Assembly (NCBI GenBank): GCA_023428585.1
Contig: JAEYXG010000357.1
Span: forward strand, 1 to 6,562
DNA from: Bacteroidota bacterium
Lineage (GTDB): Bacteria > Bacteroidota > Bacteroidia > Bacteroidales > Lentimicrobiaceae
DNA length: 6,562 bases
Direction of reading: 5' to 3'
Below are positions 5,073 through 6,562 of the stretch, piece by piece. The notes beneath the pieces were generated by a model, which saw only the letters and a program-made list of their open reading frames with translations, did no database searches and was not told the DNA's origin. The translations under genes and the position numbers were made by a program. Numbering within the stretch: the first letter of the stretch is position 1; each line of letters begins with the position of its first letter.

Positions 5073-6562
5073 ATGAGCGAATTATCTGAAATTTACCAAA
5101 AGCTTGAAGAGAAAAACCACAAGGCACAGCTTGGTGGTGGTATTGAACGAATTGAAAAACTCCATAGCACCGGTCGCAAGACGGCCAGAGAGCGCATAGA
5201 GATGCTGCTTGACTCAGGCACCTTTACCGAACTTGACCGTTTTGTAGTGCATCGTTCCAGAGACTTCGATATGGAGAAGAACCTCATACCGGGTGATGGT
5301 GTGGTAAGTGGTTACGGAAAGATTGATGGTCGCCTGGTTTATGTATTTGCCCAGGATTTTACGGTTTTCGGAGGTACCCTGAGCAGGGCCAATGCCGACA
5401 AGGTGATCAAGATCATGGACCTCGCCATGAAGATGGGGGCACCGGTTATCGGGCTCAATGATTCAGGAGGTGCACGTATTCAGGAAGGTGTGGAGAGTTT
5501 GGCAGGATATGCCGACATATTTTACCGTAATGTGATGAGCTCTGGGGTGATCCCGCAAATATCAGCCATACTTGGTGCCTGTGCCGGTGGTGCCGTCTAT
5601 TCACCGGCTATTACTGACTTCATAGTGATGGTGAAGAATGCCAGCTATATGTTTGTTACCGGTCCGGATGTCATCAAGGCCGTAACCCATGAAGAGGTTA
5701 CCAAGGAGGACCTCGGTGGTGCTTATACCCATAACTCGAAGAGTGGTGTGGCTCATCTGATGGCTACTGAGGAAGAACAGGCCATGATGATGATAAGGGA
5801 GCTGATAAGTTTTCTCCCATCCAATAATATGGAGGAACCCCCAAGACTACCGACCTCCGACAGTATAAACCGTACCGATACCCGCCTGCAGGATATCGTT
5901 CCCGTGGATCCCAACAAACCTTACGACATGAAAGAGGTCATTACCAGCGTGGTGGATGATGGCAATTTCCTGGAGATCATGCCACACTTTGCAGGAAATA
6001 TACTTACTGGCTTCGCCCGCCTGGATGGTCGATCGGTAGGTATTGTAGCCAATCAGCCTGCCGTACTGGCCGGCGTGCTTGACATAAACAGCAGCGTAAA
6101 AGCCGCAAGGTTTGTGCGTTTCTGCGATTCATTCAACATACCGCTCGTTACCTTTGTTGATGTACCCGGTTTCCTTCCGGGGACTACACAAGAGTTTGGC
6201 GGAATCATAAGGCATGGCGCCAAGCTGCTTTATGCCTTCGCCGAAGCCACCGTTCCAAAGGTTACGGTAATTACCCGTAAAGCTTACGGCGGAGCTTATG
6301 ATGTGATGTCGAGCAAGCATATCGGTGCTGATATCAACCTTGCCTGGCCTACAGCTGAGATTGCTGTAATGGGAGCTGAAGGTGCGGTGAACATCATTTT
6401 CCGCGATAAACTTACTGATGAGTCAAAGGCACAGCAGGTAAAGGAGTATAGGGAGGTATTTGCCAACCCTTACAAGGCCGCTGAACTGGGTTACGTGGAT
6501 GAGATCATTTATCCTAAGAATACCCGCCCAAAGTTGATTGAAGCCCTCGAAATGTGCAGCAA
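5073..6562 (+). CDS. pccB: Acyl-CoA (probably propionyl-CoA) carboxylase carboxyltransferase beta subunit, C-terminus cut by window edge
   Basis: This subunit transfers the carboxyl group from carboxybiotin to the acyl-CoA, giving (S)-methylmalonyl-CoA if the substrate is propionyl-CoA. From the ATG at 5073 there are 496 complete codons without a stop; the family is about 510-520 residues, so only the last 20 or so are missing. The N-terminal crotonase-like domain (about 25-260) includes FAQDFTVFGGTLS (92-104), SGGARIQEG (131-139) and GACAGGAVYSPA (168-179). The C-terminal domain (about 275 on) has VDVPGFLPGTTQEFGGIIRH (362-381) and KAYGGAYDVMSSKH (403-416). The glycine pairs 172-173 and 406-407 would form the oxyanion holes for biotin and acyl-CoA. 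Asp410 in GGAYDVM matches the residue linked to propionyl-CoA preference in Streptomyces coelicolor PccB (Asp422). It is third in the operon with both partner subunits upstream. A related decarboxylase beta-like role is less likely, as no membrane subunit is nearby. Confidence 0.94.
   Translation, partial: MSELSEIYQKLEEKNHKAQLGGGIERIEKLHSTGRKTARERIEMLLDSGTFTELDRFVVHRSRDFDMEKNLIPGDGVVSGYGKIDGRLVYVFAQDFTVFGGTLSRANADKVIKIMDLAMKMGAPVIGLNDSGGARIQEGVESLAGYADIFYRNVMSSGVIPQISAILGACAGGAVYSPAITDFIVMVKNASYMFVTGPDVIKAVTHEEVTKEDLGGAYTHNSKSGVAHLMATEEEQAMMMIRELISFLPSNNMEEPPRLPTSDSINRTDTRLQDIVPVDPNKPYDMKEVITSVVDDGNFLEIMPHFAGNILTGFARLDGRSVGIVANQPAVLAGVLDINSSVKAARFVRFCDSFNIPLVTFVDVPGFLPGTTQEFGGIIRHGAKLLYAFAEATVPKVTVITRKAYGGAYDVMSSKHIGADINLAWPTAEIAVMGAEGAVNIIFRDKLTDESKAQQVKEYREVFANPYKAAELGYVDEIIYPKNTRPKLIEALEMCS

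Overview
The window looks like a chromosomal segment of a Bacteroidota bacterium, probably Bacteroidales/Marinilabiliales-like. This is an inference from the gene families: an ECF sigma factor followed by an inner-membrane-anchored protein ending in an outer-membrane barrel, a LVIVD-repeat lipoprotein, and a three-gene acyl-CoA carboxylase with a separate biotin carrier. The lack of strong Shine-Dalgarno sequences fits. There are no tRNA or rRNA genes, CRISPR arrays, insertion sequences or phage genes.

The left part (1-2674, minus strand) is a three-gene cluster read right to left: an ECF sigma-70 factor (2674-2105), a 469-residue protein with a short cytoplasmic head, one transmembrane helix, a long low-complexity periplasmic linker and a C-terminal beta-barrel (2118-709), and the start of a LVIVD-repeat lipoprotein (652 to the left edge, truncated). 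The first two genes overlap by 14 bp if the first ATG of the second is used. The arrangement matches the sigma factor / 'dual membrane-spanning anti-sigma factor' (Das/Dma) modules described in Bacteroides thetaiotaomicron, in which one polypeptide is thought to link the outer membrane directly to a cytoplasmic sigma factor. This is the most interesting part of the window.

A 265-bp AT-rich intergenic region (2675-2939) separates this cluster from the divergent right part (2940-6562, plus strand), a biotin-dependent acyl-CoA carboxylase operon. It holds the biotin carboxylase (2940-4427), a stand-alone biotin carrier with an N-terminal beta-rich extension (4447-4950), and the carboxyltransferase (5073 to the right edge, missing only its last residues). 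Catalytic residues are intact in all three. An Asp in the GGAYDVM motif of the carboxyltransferase points to propionyl-CoA rather than acetyl-CoA as substrate, so the likely role is interconversion of propionyl-CoA and (S)-methylmalonyl-CoA. The biotin carboxylase charges the carrier's biotin with CO2 using ATP and bicarbonate, and the carboxyltransferase moves the carboxyl group to the acyl-CoA.

The carboxylase is ordinary metabolism. The envelope-spanning sigma/anti-sigma pair with its lipoprotein partner is a known class, but its signal and regulon here are unknown.
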